In this document: positions 37,581 through 46,117 of the stretch, in pieces
How positions within the stretch are numbered: the first letter of the stretch is position 1
How the letters are laid out: each line of letters begins with the position of its first letter
Assembly (NCBI RefSeq): GCF_000416235.1
Contig: NZ_ATLO01000050.1
Coordinates: forward strand, 1 to 52,357
Direction of reading: 5' to 3'
From: Pseudomonas sp. CFII64
Lineage (GTDB): Bacteria > Pseudomonadota > Gammaproteobacteria > Pseudomonadales > Pseudomonadaceae
Length of the DNA: 52,357 nt
Translations under genes and position numbers: made by a program
The notes under the pieces: generated by a model
The model's input: only the letters and a program-made list of their open reading frames with translations
Database searches by the model: none
What the model was told of the DNA's origin: nothing

Positions 37581-37715
37581 GGCACTGCATCTCAAGAAGA
37601 AGTGCGGCGCACGCCACAACATTTCCCACGGAGGTTATGGGCTGATGTTCAGAGTGATTTTAAGGGGTGAAGTTCCGCAAAGGCGCGCCGGAGAAGGGCG
37701 CGCCGATCAACGGTG

Positions 37716-38900
37716 TCAGGCTTGGGCAGGACGTAGCGAATAGGTTTTGAGCTGATCCGCGAAGTCGCGCAGCGAGGCAATGCCGCTGGCTTCGGCCTCG
37801 TGGATCCAATCCTTGATCGCCGCAAGCATGTCATGGCCATTGCTGCTGGTCTTGAGCCAGATCTGCTGCAGGGCCAGGCGTTTTTCATAGATCACTTTCA
37901 GCGCCTGGCTGTGTTCCAGCATGGACTGGATATGCAGGTGATGCTTGTCGTCCAGCAGGCTGGTTTCCCGGGACAGCAGCGCTTTGGCCCGATGGAATTG
38001 ATGACGTACCGACGCGTCGGCCTTGGCCAGTTCCTGCGCTACCAGCGGGCCGATCACCAGCTTGCGGTACTGGGCCATGATCTGGAAGCGGTTGTTGAGA
38101 ATCGCCATCGCGGTGTCCATGTCCAGGCTGCCTTTGCCTTCGACCCGATGGGCGATGGGCGCAACGCGCTGCACTTTGGCCAGACGCAGGGCGCTGAACA
38201 CTTTGATCCATGCCCAGCCCATGTCGAATTCCCACTTCTTGACCGACAGTTTGGCCGAGTTGGGGTAGGTGTGATGGTTGTTGTGCAGCTCTTCGCCGCC
38301 AATGATGATGCCCCACGGCACCAGATTGGTCGCCGCATCACGGCATTCGAAGTTGCGATAACCCACCGCATGCCCAAGGCCGTTGACCACACCAGCGGCC
38401 CAGAACGGAATCCACATCATCTGGATCGCCCAGACGGTAATGCCCAGCGCGCCGAACAGCATCAGGTCGATAACGGCCATGATCGCGATGCCCAACAGCG
38501 GGAAGCGGGTGTAGAGATTGCGTTCGATCCAGTCTTCCGGGCAGTTTTTCCCGTAGATGCGCAGGGTTTCCGGGTTTTCCGCTTCGGCGCGGTACAGCTC
38601 GGCACCTTTGCGCAGTACGGTAGACAAGCCTTTGATGACCGGGCTGTGCGGGTCATCGACCGTTTCGCATTTGGCATGATGCTTGCGATGGATAGCGGTC
38701 CATTCGCGGGTGTTCTGCGCCGTGGTCAGCCACAGCCAGAAACGAAAGAAATGTTTGAGACCCGCATTCAGCTCCAGCGAGCGATGGGCCGAGTAGCGAT
38801 GCAGATAAACCGTGACGCCGACGATAGTCACATGGGTTATCGCCAGAGTGACTGCCACCAACTGCCAGACGGAAAGATCGAGCAGACCGTTGTACCACAT
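37716..38900 (-). CDS. desA: DesA-type fatty acid desaturase
   Basis: A 394-residue membrane di-iron desaturase, the same length as I recall for P. aeruginosa DesA (PA0286), which inserts a delta-9 double bond into acyl chains of membrane phospholipids. The three histidine boxes are HRYSAH (in YLHRYSAHRS), HRKHH and HNNHHTYP. Hydrophobic segments lie near 8-30, 115-140 and 145-165. A C-terminal soluble extension of about 150 residues is rich in charged helices. ATG 38900 gives the normal N-terminus MWYNGLLDLS. The next gene is divergent, in the same order as in P. aeruginosa. Confidence 0.94.
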   Translation of the reverse strand: MWYNGLLDLSVWQLVAVTLAITHVTIVGVTVYLHRYSAHRSLELNAGLKHFFRFWLWLTTAQNTREWTAIHRKHHAKCETVDDPHSPVIKGLSTVLRKGAELYRAEAENPETLRIYGKNCPEDWIERNLYTRFPLLGIAIMAVIDLMLFGALGITVWAIQMMWIPFWAAGVVNGLGHAVGYRNFECRDAATNLVPWGIIIGGEELHNNHHTYPNSAKLSVKKWEFDMGWAWIKVFSALRLAKVQRVAPIAHRVEGKGSLDMDTAMAILNNRFQIMAQYRKLVIGPLVAQELAKADASVRHQFHRAKALLSRETSLLDDKHHLHIQSMLEHSQALKVIYEKRLALQQIWLKTSSNGHDMLAAIKDWIHEAEASGIASLRDFADQLKTYSLRPAQA

Positions 38901-39057
38901 AGGCTGTGTTGCCCTCGAAGTGACGCGCGTGAAGAAAAAAGTAACAGTGCGCATTATCACTGAGCCGTCAGATAAAACCAGTCGACCTTTCAGATAAGAG
39001 TCGCGAGATGTTTCTTGCCCTATAATCCCATCCTTTCGTAAGGCTTTTCGTTTTCTT

Positions 39058-40989
39058 ATGACTGACTCTTCCCGAGACGCCCTGTATGCGGCCCTGTTGT
39101 ACGGACTGGTGTCCGTCCTGTGGCTGGCATTCTGCGACTACCTGCTCCTGGAAATCATCGAGAATCCCGCGCAATTGGCCTTGGCGCAGCAGATAAGCGG
39201 TTATGCCTGGGTGTTGCTCAGTGCCGTTCTGGTTTTTGTTGCCCGTGGCCGATTGCTGAAATGTATACGCAGTGACGACCGGCCGCACCGTCAAAGTGAA
39301 GATCATGACCGCTTGCGCCTGGCGGCGGCGGTGTTCGACAGTACCCATGAAGGCGTCGTGGTCACCAATAGCGAGGGGCTCATCGTCCACGTCAATCGCG
39401 CCTTTATGCAGATTACCGGCTACCAGCAGGACGAAGTGCTGGGCGTGAATCCGAGCAAGTTCAAATCCGGACGCCATGGCCCCGAGTTCTACCGGCAGAT
39501 GTACCGCTCGATTCTCAGTGCCGGGCAGTGGAGCGGCGAGATCTGGAACCGACGCAAAAGCGGCGAAATCTATCCGCAATGGCAGACCATCCGCGGCATC
39601 AAAGGCGATAACGGTGAGATAAAACATTTTGTTGCAGTTTTTTCCGACATCACCGCCATCAAACGTTCGGAGCATGAGCTGCTGCAATTGGCCCATTACG
39701 ATGCGTTGACGGGTCTGCCGAACCGTCTTCTGTTCATCGACCGCACCAGTCAGGCGCTGGCGTCGGCTCGCTCCAGCAAGCGCGGGTGCGCGCTGCTGCT
39801 GATCGATCTCGATCATTTCAAGCTCATCAACGACAGCCTGGGGCATAACGTTGGCGACGAAATCCTCAAGGCCGTCGGTGAGCGTCTTGAAGGTTTCTTC
39901 GATAAAACCCTGACCCTCGCGCGGCTGGGCGGCGATGAATTCGCCTTGTTGATCGAAAACTGCCAGCAAGTGGTTCAGGCGGCCAGTCATGCGCAGCAGA
40001 TTATCGACGGCTTCAAAGCGCCGTTTCTGGTCAACGAACAACAATTATTCATCAGCGCGAGTGTCGGCATCAGTCTGTTCCCCAGCGACGCGCTGAGCGC
40101 CGAGCAACTGTTGCGTAACGCTGATTCGGCTCTGTTCAAGGCCAAGAGCGACGGGCGCGATGGTTATGCGTTGTATACCGAAGAGCTGACCGCTCATGCC
40201 CAGCAACGGGTGCAACTGGCCAGCGAGCTGCGCCGCGCCATCGAGAATGACGAGCTGCGCGTCTTTTATCAGCCCATCCATGATCTGCAGGACAGCTGCA
40301 TTGTCGGCGTCGAAGCGCTGGTGCGTTGGCAACATCCGCAGCGCGGTCTGGTGCCGCCGGGGGAATTCATTCCGATCGCCGAGCAGAGCGGTTTGATCGC
40401 AGACATTGATGCCTGGGTGCTGAAGACTTCGTGCTATCAGATGACCCGCTGGCTGGCGGCGGGCGTTGCGATTTCCTTTGTGGCGGTGAATGTCTCCAGC
40501 CGGTTGTTCAGTCGTGGCGACCTGGAGCGCCAGGTGGCGAAGGTGCTGACTGAAACCGGGCTGGACCCGGTTTATCTGGAGTTGGAAGTGACCGAAAGCG
40601 CGGTCATGGAAGACCCCGAACAAGCCATCGAGCAGATGCACCGGCTGCGCGGCCTGGGCCTGAGCTTGTCCATCGACGATTTCGGCACCGGCTATTCATC
40701 GCTGCTGCGACTCAAACGGATGCCCGTGCAAAAGCTGAAAATCGATCAGGGCTTCGTCGCCGGGCTGCCCGGCGATGAAGACGACATCGCCATTGTCCGG
40801 GTGATCATCGCCCTGGCAAAAAGCATGGGCATGCGGGTGCTGGCCGAAGGCATCGAGCACGCCGAGCAAGCCAGCTTCCTGCTGGACAATGGTTGTCAGC
40901 TGGGCCAGGGCTACTGGTTTGCGCGCCCCACGCCTGCCGAGCAAATCGATTGGCTGCGCGCTCCAGGGTTTCGCGAGCCTGTCATCTAG
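39058..40989 (+). CDS. PAS-GGDEF-EAL c-di-GMP enzyme (PA0285-like)
   Basis: A 643-residue inner-membrane protein. Two N-terminal helices (about 8-32 and 45-65) are followed by a PAS domain (about 85-205), a GGDEF domain with intact RLGGDEFALL (about 287-296) and an EAL domain with intact EALVRWQHP (about 418-426), DDFGTGYSS and DQGFVAGL. Both catalytic signatures are present, so it could make or break c-di-GMP; the positional P. aeruginosa counterpart PA0285 (PipA) is, as I recall, a phosphodiesterase. It sits between desA and the sulfur genes. Confidence 0.93.
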   Translation: MTDSSRDALYAALLYGLVSVLWLAFCDYLLLEIIENPAQLALAQQISGYAWVLLSAVLVFVARGRLLKCIRSDDRPHRQSEDHDRLRLAAAVFDSTHEGVVVTNSEGLIVHVNRAFMQITGYQQDEVLGVNPSKFKSGRHGPEFYRQMYRSILSAGQWSGEIWNRRKSGEIYPQWQTIRGIKGDNGEIKHFVAVFSDITAIKRSEHELLQLAHYDALTGLPNRLLFIDRTSQALASARSSKRGCALLLIDLDHFKLINDSLGHNVGDEILKAVGERLEGFFDKTLTLARLGGDEFALLIENCQQVVQAASHAQQIIDGFKAPFLVNEQQLFISASVGISLFPSDALSAEQLLRNADSALFKAKSDGRDGYALYTEELTAHAQQRVQLASELRRAIENDELRVFYQPIHDLQDSCIVGVEALVRWQHPQRGLVPPGEFIPIAEQSGLIADIDAWVLKTSCYQMTRWLAAGVAISFVAVNVSSRLFSRGDLERQVAKVLTETGLDPVYLELEVTESAVMEDPEQAIEQMHRLRGLGLSLSIDDFGTGYSSLLRLKRMPVQKLKIDQGFVAGLPGDEDDIAIVRVIIALAKSMGMRVLAEGIEHAEQASFLLDNGCQLGQGYWFARPTPAEQIDWLRAPGFREPVI

Positions 40990-41038
40990 CCCGCCCGCAC
41001 CCCGCGTTTTAACCTAAATTCATTTTGGTTATATATAG

Positions 41039-41063
41039 ATTCTTAAATAGTCTTTTTAAGAAT
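41039..41063. promoter_or_regulatory. AT-rich inverted repeat in the oscA promoter region
   Basis: ATTCTTAAA (41039-41047) and TTTAAGAAT (41055-41063) are perfect 9-base complements around TAGTCTT. It lies about 90 bases upstream of oscA in a very AT-rich stretch. The setting suits CysB or another sulfur-starvation regulator, but no specific consensus was matched. Confidence 0.55.
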
Positions 41064-41152
41064 AACCGCGCGTCTCTAATATTGCCTCCATGCCACAAGC
41101 AGTCCGGACCCAGAACCGGCACTGCAGGCCTCTCAATTCAAGGAGCACGATC

Positions 41153-41335
41153 ATGAGCGCATCTCTGCGTAGCGTTGACGGTCAGGACGAAGCGGCGATT
41201 CTGCGTGAGATTCAGAGTGCGCTGCGCGACCTGCGTTTCGGAGCGGTTGAAATCACTGTTCACAATGCACAGGTCGTGCAGATCGAGCGTAAAGAGAAAT
41301 TCCGTTTGCAGAATCCGGGCACCAAGCCGAGCTGA
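41153..41335 (+). CDS. oscA: OscA, small DUF2292/YezD-like protein of organosulfur metabolism
   Basis: A 60-residue protein. The sequence ILREIQSALRDLRFGAVEITVHNAQVVQIERKEKFRL is the YezD/DUF2292 fold. OscA was described in Pseudomonas as needed for growth on organosulfur compounds and is found next to sbp in the genus. AAGGAGC precedes the ATG. sbp follows on the same strand with only a REP pair between, so they probably share a promoter. Confidence 0.92.
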   Translation: MSASLRSVDGQDEAAILREIQSALRDLRFGAVEITVHNAQVVQIERKEKFRLQNPGTKPS

Positions 41336-41349
41336 TAGACGCGATTCCT

Positions 41350-41414
41350 GCAGGACCGGCTTTAGCCGGGAGGAAGGTCGGGTGGATGCTTGCTCCCGGT
41401 TCAAGCCGGTCCTA
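41350..41414. repeat. REP-like inverted pair between oscA and sbp
   Basis: CAGGACCGGCTTTAGCCGGG and the inverted CCCGGTTCAAGCCGGTCCTA flank about 23 bases. In a transcript spanning oscA and sbp this would form a strong hairpin. Confidence 0.82.
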
Positions 41415-41478
41415 GAAAGACACGATCATCAAAAAACTAGAAAAACCAACACAACCAGAATTTCCAGGAGCTTGATCC

Positions 41479-42486
41479 ATGTCCATTCGCCGTTATGCGC
41501 TGGCCGCACTCGCCAGTGCCGTGTTTGCCGGTTCCGCTGTTGCCAAGGATTACGAGCTGCTCAACGTGTCGTACGATCCGACGCGTGAGTTGTATCAGGA
41601 CTACAACGCCGAGTTCATCAGCTTCTGGAAAAAGACTCATCCGGACGACAAGGTCGACATCAAGCAATCCCATGGAGGTTCGGGCAAGCAGGCCCGCTCG
41701 GTGATTGATGGCCTGCGCGCTGACGTCGTGACCCTGGCGCTGGCCGGTGACATCGATGAAGTCGCCAAACTGGGCAAAGGCTTGCCGGAAAACTGGCAGA
41801 CCCGCCTGCCGGATGCGAGCACGCCGTACACCTCGACCATCGTATTTCTGGTGCGCAAGGGCAACCCTAAAGGCATCAAGGACTGGGGTGATCTGATCAA
41901 GAAAGACGTTTCGGTCATCACGCCAAACCCGAAAACCTCTGGCGGTGCGCGCTGGAATTTCCTCGCGGCCTATGGCTACGGCCTGAAGACCGGCGGCAGC
42001 GAAGCCAAAGCCAACGAATACGTAAAAGAACTGTTTAAGCACGTCCCTGTGCTGGACACCGGCGCTCGCGGTTCGACCATCACGTTCGTCAACAACGGTC
42101 AGGGCGATGTGCTGCTGGCGTGGGAAAACGAAGCGTTCCTGGCGCTGAAAGAAGACGGCGGCGCGGACAAGTTCGACATCGTCGTACCTTCGCTGTCGAT
42201 TCTGGCTGAGCCGCCAGTCGCTGTTGTCGACAAGAACGCCGAAAAGAAAGGCAACACCGAAATCGCCACTGAATACCTGAAGCACCTGTACAGCAAGGAA
42301 GGCCAGGAAATCGCCGCGAAGAACTTCTACCGTCCGCGTAACGCTGAAGTCGCCGCCAAATATGAAAAGCAGTTCCCGAAACTGAACCTGCTGACTATCG
42401 ACAAAGACTTCGGCGGCTGGAAAACTGCGCAACCGAAATTCTTTAATGACGGCGGCGTGTTCGACCAGATCTACCAGGCGCAGTGA
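41479..42486 (+). CDS. sbp: periplasmic sulfate-binding protein
   Basis: A 335-residue solute-binding protein for sulfate or thiosulfate. The signal peptide ends near residue 22 (GSAVA-KD). The family start YELLNVSYDPTRELYQDYN and KQSHGGSGKQARSVIDGL, NPKTSGGARWNFLAAYGY and RGSTITF are typical of Sbp/CysP and supply the sulfate-binding loop. It delivers sulfate to the CysT-CysW-CysA importer encoded next. CAGGAGC precedes the ATG. Confidence 0.96.
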   Translation: MSIRRYALAALASAVFAGSAVAKDYELLNVSYDPTRELYQDYNAEFISFWKKTHPDDKVDIKQSHGGSGKQARSVIDGLRADVVTLALAGDIDEVAKLGKGLPENWQTRLPDASTPYTSTIVFLVRKGNPKGIKDWGDLIKKDVSVITPNPKTSGGARWNFLAAYGYGLKTGGSEAKANEYVKELFKHVPVLDTGARGSTITFVNNGQGDVLLAWENEAFLALKEDGGADKFDIVVPSLSILAEPPVAVVDKNAEKKGNTEIATEYLKHLYSKEGQEIAAKNFYRPRNAEVAAKYEKQFPKLNLLTIDKDFGGWKTAQPKFFNDGGVFDQIYQAQ

Positions 42487-42502
42487 TGTAGCTCAGACAC
42501 CT

Positions 42503-42554
42503 GTAGGACTGGCTTTAGCCGGGAGGACGCTCTCGCGGCTAAAGCCGCTCCTAC
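42503..42554. repeat. REP-like inverted pair between sbp and cysT
   Basis: GTAGGACTGGCTTTAGCCGG and the inverted GCGGCTAAAGCCGCTCCTAC. As an mRNA hairpin it could raise the yield of the binding protein relative to the permease. Confidence 0.82.
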
Positions 42555-42599
42555 GGTAGATCGCGTTATGTCAGCGAGCGTTTTTTAGCTGAACAAAGG

Positions 42600-42619
42600 A
42601 CCCGCATTCGATTGCGGGT
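42600..42619 (+). other. hairpin just upstream of cysT
   Basis: ACCCGCA-TTCGAT-TGCGGGT, a 7-base stem ending 14 bases before the cysT ribosome site. There is no T-tract, so it is not a standard terminator. Confidence 0.4.
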
Positions 42620-42643
42620 TCCGTGTATCAACCAAGGACTTTT

Positions 42644-43465
42644 ATGTCGCGACGTACCTCCCCCGTCATACCCGGCTTCGGGCTGACGCTGGGTTACACC
42701 TTGGTGTACCTCAGTCTGATTGTGTTAATTCCGCTGGCCGCCATGTTCATTCATGCCGCGCAGCTGACCTGGGATCAATTCTGGGCAATCATCACCGCGC
42801 CGCGCGTGCTCGCGGCTCTCAAACTGAGCTTTGGCACTGCGTTCTATGCGGCGGTTATCAATGGTCTGATCGGCGTATTGCTGGCCTGGGTATTGGTGCG
42901 TTACACCTTCCCCGGTCGCAAGATCATCGACGCGATGATTGATTTGCCGTTCGCCTTGCCGACCGCCGTAGCCGGTATCGCCTTGACGGCGTTGTACACG
43001 CCGACCGGGCTTGTCGGGCAATTCGCCGCAGACCTGGGTTTCAAGATTGCGTACACGCCGCTGGGGATCACCCTCGCGCTGACCTTCGTCACGCTGCCGT
43101 TCGTGGTGCGTACCGTGCAACCGGTGCTGGCTGACATCCCCCGGGAAGTCGAAGAAGCCGCCGCTTGCCTGGGCGCGCGTCCATTGCAGGTGTTTCGTCA
43201 CATCCTTGTTCCCGCGTTGCTGCCCGCCTGGCTGACCGGTTTCGCTTTGGCGTTTGCCCGTGGCGTCGGCGAGTACGGCTCGGTGATTTTCATCGCCGGC
43301 AACATGCCGATGAAAACCGAGATCCTGCCACTGCTGATCATGGTCAAGCTCGATCAGTACGATTACACCGGCGCGACGGCTATCGGCGTGATGATGCTGG
43401 TGGTTTCCTTCATTCTGCTGCTGCTGATCAACTTGCTGCAGCGGCGCATTGAAACCCCATCCTGA
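42644..43465 (+). CDS. cysT: sulfate ABC transporter permease CysT (CysU)
   Basis: A 273-residue inner-membrane permease with about six helices. The EAA loop, which contacts the ATPase, reads EVEEAAACLGARPLQVFRHILVPALLP. The ATG at 42644 is used because AAGGA lies seven bases upstream; a GTG 21 bases earlier is less likely. It is followed by cysW after 13 bases. Confidence 0.95.
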   Translation: MSRRTSPVIPGFGLTLGYTLVYLSLIVLIPLAAMFIHAAQLTWDQFWAIITAPRVLAALKLSFGTAFYAAVINGLIGVLLAWVLVRYTFPGRKIIDAMIDLPFALPTAVAGIALTALYTPTGLVGQFAADLGFKIAYTPLGITLALTFVTLPFVVRTVQPVLADIPREVEEAAACLGARPLQVFRHILVPALLPAWLTGFALAFARGVGEYGSVIFIAGNMPMKTEILPLLIMVKLDQYDYTGATAIGVMMLVVSFILLLLINLLQRRIETPS

Positions 43466-43478
43466 GGAGGCGCAGAGC

Positions 43479-44351
43479 ATGTCCTATTCATCTGTTTCAG
43501 CCGCCGCCTCCTCCAACGCCGCCCGTCGTGGCAGCGCAGTGTCGCGGCGTATCCTGATTGGCCTGTGCTGGCTGGTGTTCATTCTGTTCCTGGGTTTGCC
43601 GCTGTTCATCGTGGTTTCCCAGGGTTTGAAAAACGGTCTGGGCGCGTTCTTCAGCGCGATTCTCGAACCGGATGCCTTGTCGGCCCTGAAGCTGACGGTC
43701 ATCGCCGTATTGATTTCCGTGCCGCTCAACGTGGTGTTCGGCGTCAGCGCGGCCTGGTGCGTGAGCAAATACTCGTTCCGTGGCAAAAGCATGCTGGTGA
43801 CGCTGATCGACCTGCCGTTCTCGGTCTCGCCGGTCATTGCCGGTCTGGTCTATGTGTTGATGTTTGGCGCTCAGGGTCTTTTCGGGCCGTGGTTGCAGGA
43901 TCACGACATCCAGATCGTGTTCGCGCTGCCCGGTATTGTGCTGGCAACCATTTTCGTCACCGTGCCTTTCGTGGCTCGTGAACTGATCCCGCTGATGCAG
44001 GAGCAGGGCACCCAGGAAGAGGAGGCCGCGCGTTTGCTCGGCGCCAACGGCTGGCAGATGTTCTGGCACGTCACCGTGCCGAACATCAAATGGGGCCTGA
44101 TCTACGGCGTGGTGCTCTGTACCGCGCGGGCCATGGGTGAGTTCGGGGCGGTGTCGGTGGTTTCCGGGCACATTCGCGGCGTCACCAATACCCTGCCGCT
44201 GCACGTCGAAATCCTCTACAACGAATACAACCACGTCGCAGCCTTTGCGGTGGCGAGCCTGTTGCTGATCCTGGCGCTGTTCATCCTGCTGCTCAAGCAG
44301 TGGAGCGAAGCGCGCATTAACCGTCTGCGCCAAAGTGCGGCGGAGGAATAA
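43479..44351 (+). CDS. cysW: sulfate ABC transporter permease CysW
   Basis: A 290-residue permease, partner of CysT in the membrane channel. A serine/alanine-rich cytoplasmic N-terminus of about 25 residues precedes six helices. The ATPase-contact loop is EEEAARLLGANGWQMFWHVTVPNIKWG. GAGGAGG precedes the ATG at 43479. The gap to cysA is three bases. Confidence 0.95.
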   Translation: MSYSSVSAAASSNAARRGSAVSRRILIGLCWLVFILFLGLPLFIVVSQGLKNGLGAFFSAILEPDALSALKLTVIAVLISVPLNVVFGVSAAWCVSKYSFRGKSMLVTLIDLPFSVSPVIAGLVYVLMFGAQGLFGPWLQDHDIQIVFALPGIVLATIFVTVPFVARELIPLMQEQGTQEEEAARLLGANGWQMFWHVTVPNIKWGLIYGVVLCTARAMGEFGAVSVVSGHIRGVTNTLPLHVEILYNEYNHVAAFAVASLLLILALFILLLKQWSEARINRLRQSAAEE

Positions 44352-44354
44352 TTC

Positions 44355-45341
44355 ATGTCGATCGAAGTCCGTAATGTCAGCAAGAATTTCAACGCCTTCA
44401 AGGCCCTGAACAGCATCAATCTGGACATCCAGAGTGGCGAGCTGGTGGCGTTGCTCGGCCCGTCCGGCTGCGGCAAGACCACTTTGCTGCGCATCATTGC
44501 CGGTCTGGAAACTCCGGATCAGGGCAGCATCGTTTTCCACGGCGAAGACGTCTCCGGCCATGACGTGCGGGATCGTAACGTCGGGTTTGTGTTCCAGCAT
44601 TACGCGCTGTTCCGGCACATGACGGTGTTCGACAACGTCGCGTTCGGCCTGCGCATGAAACCCAAGAATCAACGCCCCAACGAAACCCAGATCGCGGTCA
44701 AGGTTCACGAGTTGCTGAATATGGTGCAACTGGACTGGCTGGCGGATCGTTATCCGGAGCAGTTGTCGGGCGGGCAGCGTCAGCGCATCGCCCTGGCGCG
44801 GGCGCTGGCGGTCGAGCCCAAAGTCTTGCTACTCGACGAGCCGTTTGGCGCCCTGGACGCCAAGGTGCGTAAAGAGCTGCGCCGCTGGCTGGCGCGTCTG
44901 CACGAAGACATCAACCTGACCTCGGTTTTCGTGACGCACGACCAGGAAGAAGCCATGGAAGTGGCGGACCGTATCGTGGTGATGAACAAAGGCGTGATTG
45001 AACAGATCGGCTCGCCGGGTGAAGTCTACGAGAACCCGGCCAGCGATTTCGTTTATCACTTCCTGGGCGACTCCAATCGCCTGCACCTGGGCGAAGATCA
45101 GGTATTGTTCCGGCCCCACGAAGTGTCGTTGTCACGCCATGAGCTGGAAGACCACCACGCCGCACTGGTGCGCGACATCCGACCGCTGGGCGCCACGACG
45201 CGGGTGACCCTGAAAGTGGAAGGCCAGAGCGAGCTGATCGAAGCCGAAGTGGTCAAGGATCACGACAGCCTGGTTGGCCTGACGCGGGGCGAAACGCTGT
45301 TCTTCAAGCCCAAGGTCTGGCAGAAAGTGGCGAATATATAA
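44355..45341 (+). CDS. cysA: sulfate ABC transporter ATP-binding protein CysA
   Basis: A 328-residue ATPase that drives sulfate import. Walker A is GPSGCGKTT (about 35-43), the Q-loop lies in VFQHYALF, the signature is LSGGQRQR (about 136-143), Walker B is VLLLDEPFGALD, and the switch histidine is in FVTHDQEEA. The C-terminal regulatory domain (about 240-328) is of the TOBE type. It completes the oscA-sbp-cysT-cysW-cysA unit. Confidence 0.96.
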   Translation: MSIEVRNVSKNFNAFKALNSINLDIQSGELVALLGPSGCGKTTLLRIIAGLETPDQGSIVFHGEDVSGHDVRDRNVGFVFQHYALFRHMTVFDNVAFGLRMKPKNQRPNETQIAVKVHELLNMVQLDWLADRYPEQLSGGQRQRIALARALAVEPKVLLLDEPFGALDAKVRKELRRWLARLHEDINLTSVFVTHDQEEAMEVADRIVVMNKGVIEQIGSPGEVYENPASDFVYHFLGDSNRLHLGEDQVLFRPHEVSLSRHELEDHHAALVRDIRPLGATTRVTLKVEGQSELIEAEVVKDHDSLVGLTRGETLFFKPKVWQKVANI

Positions 45342-45355
45342 GCGCCACGCCTGCT

Positions 45356-45378
45356 GTAGGATCGGGTTTAGCCGGGAG
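45356..45378. repeat. single REP-like unit after cysA
   Basis: GTAGGATCGGGTTTAGCCGG then GAG, a slightly degenerate unit of the same type as at 42503. Confidence 0.6.
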
Positions 45379-45463
45379 GGTGATTGACAGGGTGATTGAC
45401 GCTCTCGCGACTGAAGTCGCTCCTACGGTCGCTCCTACGGTCGCTCTTACGGCCGCTCCTACG
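45377..45463. repeat. 12-base tandem repeats after cysA
   Basis: Two separate short tandem arrays with the same period. AGGGTGATTGAC occurs twice (45377-45400), and GTCGCTCCTACG occurs in four consecutive copies (45416-45463; copy 3 has one change and copy 4 starts GCC). The second unit contains CTCCTAC, the end of a REP-like arm, so the array looks like local amplification of a REP half. Confidence 0.85.
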
Positions 45464-45506
45464 GCCGATTCGCGAGCAAACTCGCTCCCACGGGTTCTCG
45501 ATTCCA

Positions 45507-46031
45507 TCAAACTATCGGCTTCAAGTCCCGCTTGCGCACCACGCCAACCCTTTCCTCAATGGCATGCTGCAACGGCTTGCGCAGTCCCAACAGAAACGCC
45601 AGCTCGGCCACGACAAACAGCGGGCCGATGATCAAGCCGGTCACGTCATCGATGAACGCCGGTTTGCGGCCTTCGTAATAATGGCCGATGAATTGGATGA
45701 TCCAGCCCACCAGAAACATCCCGACGCCGGCGCTCAGCCAGATCAAAGTCGACTGCTGCGCCAGATGCGCGCCTGTCCAGACGCATAGTCCCAGCAAGGC
45801 GGCCATCAACACGCCGAACGGCCCATCCAGACGCAGATAGAAAATCACCGACGCCAGACTCACCAGCGCTGCCGGCGATAGCCAAAAACCGCCCAACATC
45901 CAGCCTGGCCGCGACAACAGGATGGCGACCGCCAGAACAATCAGCGGTATGCCGATGAAATGGCTGACAATATTTCGGGAATCGCGATGGTAGGACGCGT
46001 ATTGGCTGAGATGATCGACGAGGTTTTTCAT
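45507..46031 (-). CDS. Mpo1-like (DUF962) membrane protein
   Basis: A 174-residue membrane protein of the DUF962/YGL010w family. The conserved start YASYHRDSRNIVSHFIGIP (about 12-30) and the later WIIQFIGHYYEGRKPA (about 110-125) carry the histidines that bind iron in yeast Mpo1, a dioxygenase acting on 2-hydroxy fatty acids in alpha-oxidation. Four or five hydrophobic segments are present. The bacterial role is inferred by family only. It is divergent from the Crp/Fnr gene. Confidence 0.9.
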   Translation of the reverse strand: MKNLVDHLSQYASYHRDSRNIVSHFIGIPLIVLAVAILLSRPGWMLGGFWLSPAALVSLASVIFYLRLDGPFGVLMAALLGLCVWTGAHLAQQSTLIWLSAGVGMFLVGWIIQFIGHYYEGRKPAFIDDVTGLIIGPLFVVAELAFLLGLRKPLQHAIEERVGVVRKRDLKPIV

Positions 46032-46117
46032 TATTTTTCCTCTTTGGCTGACGCTCGGAGTTTGCTACGGTTTCGGCCATAAAAACTATTGTGTGGTCAC
46101 AGGGAGCAAGCGAAAAC

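Noticed and set aside
45416..45463. Possible CRISPR array
   Set aside because: The four 12-base units are directly adjacent with no spacers and no cas genes are present.
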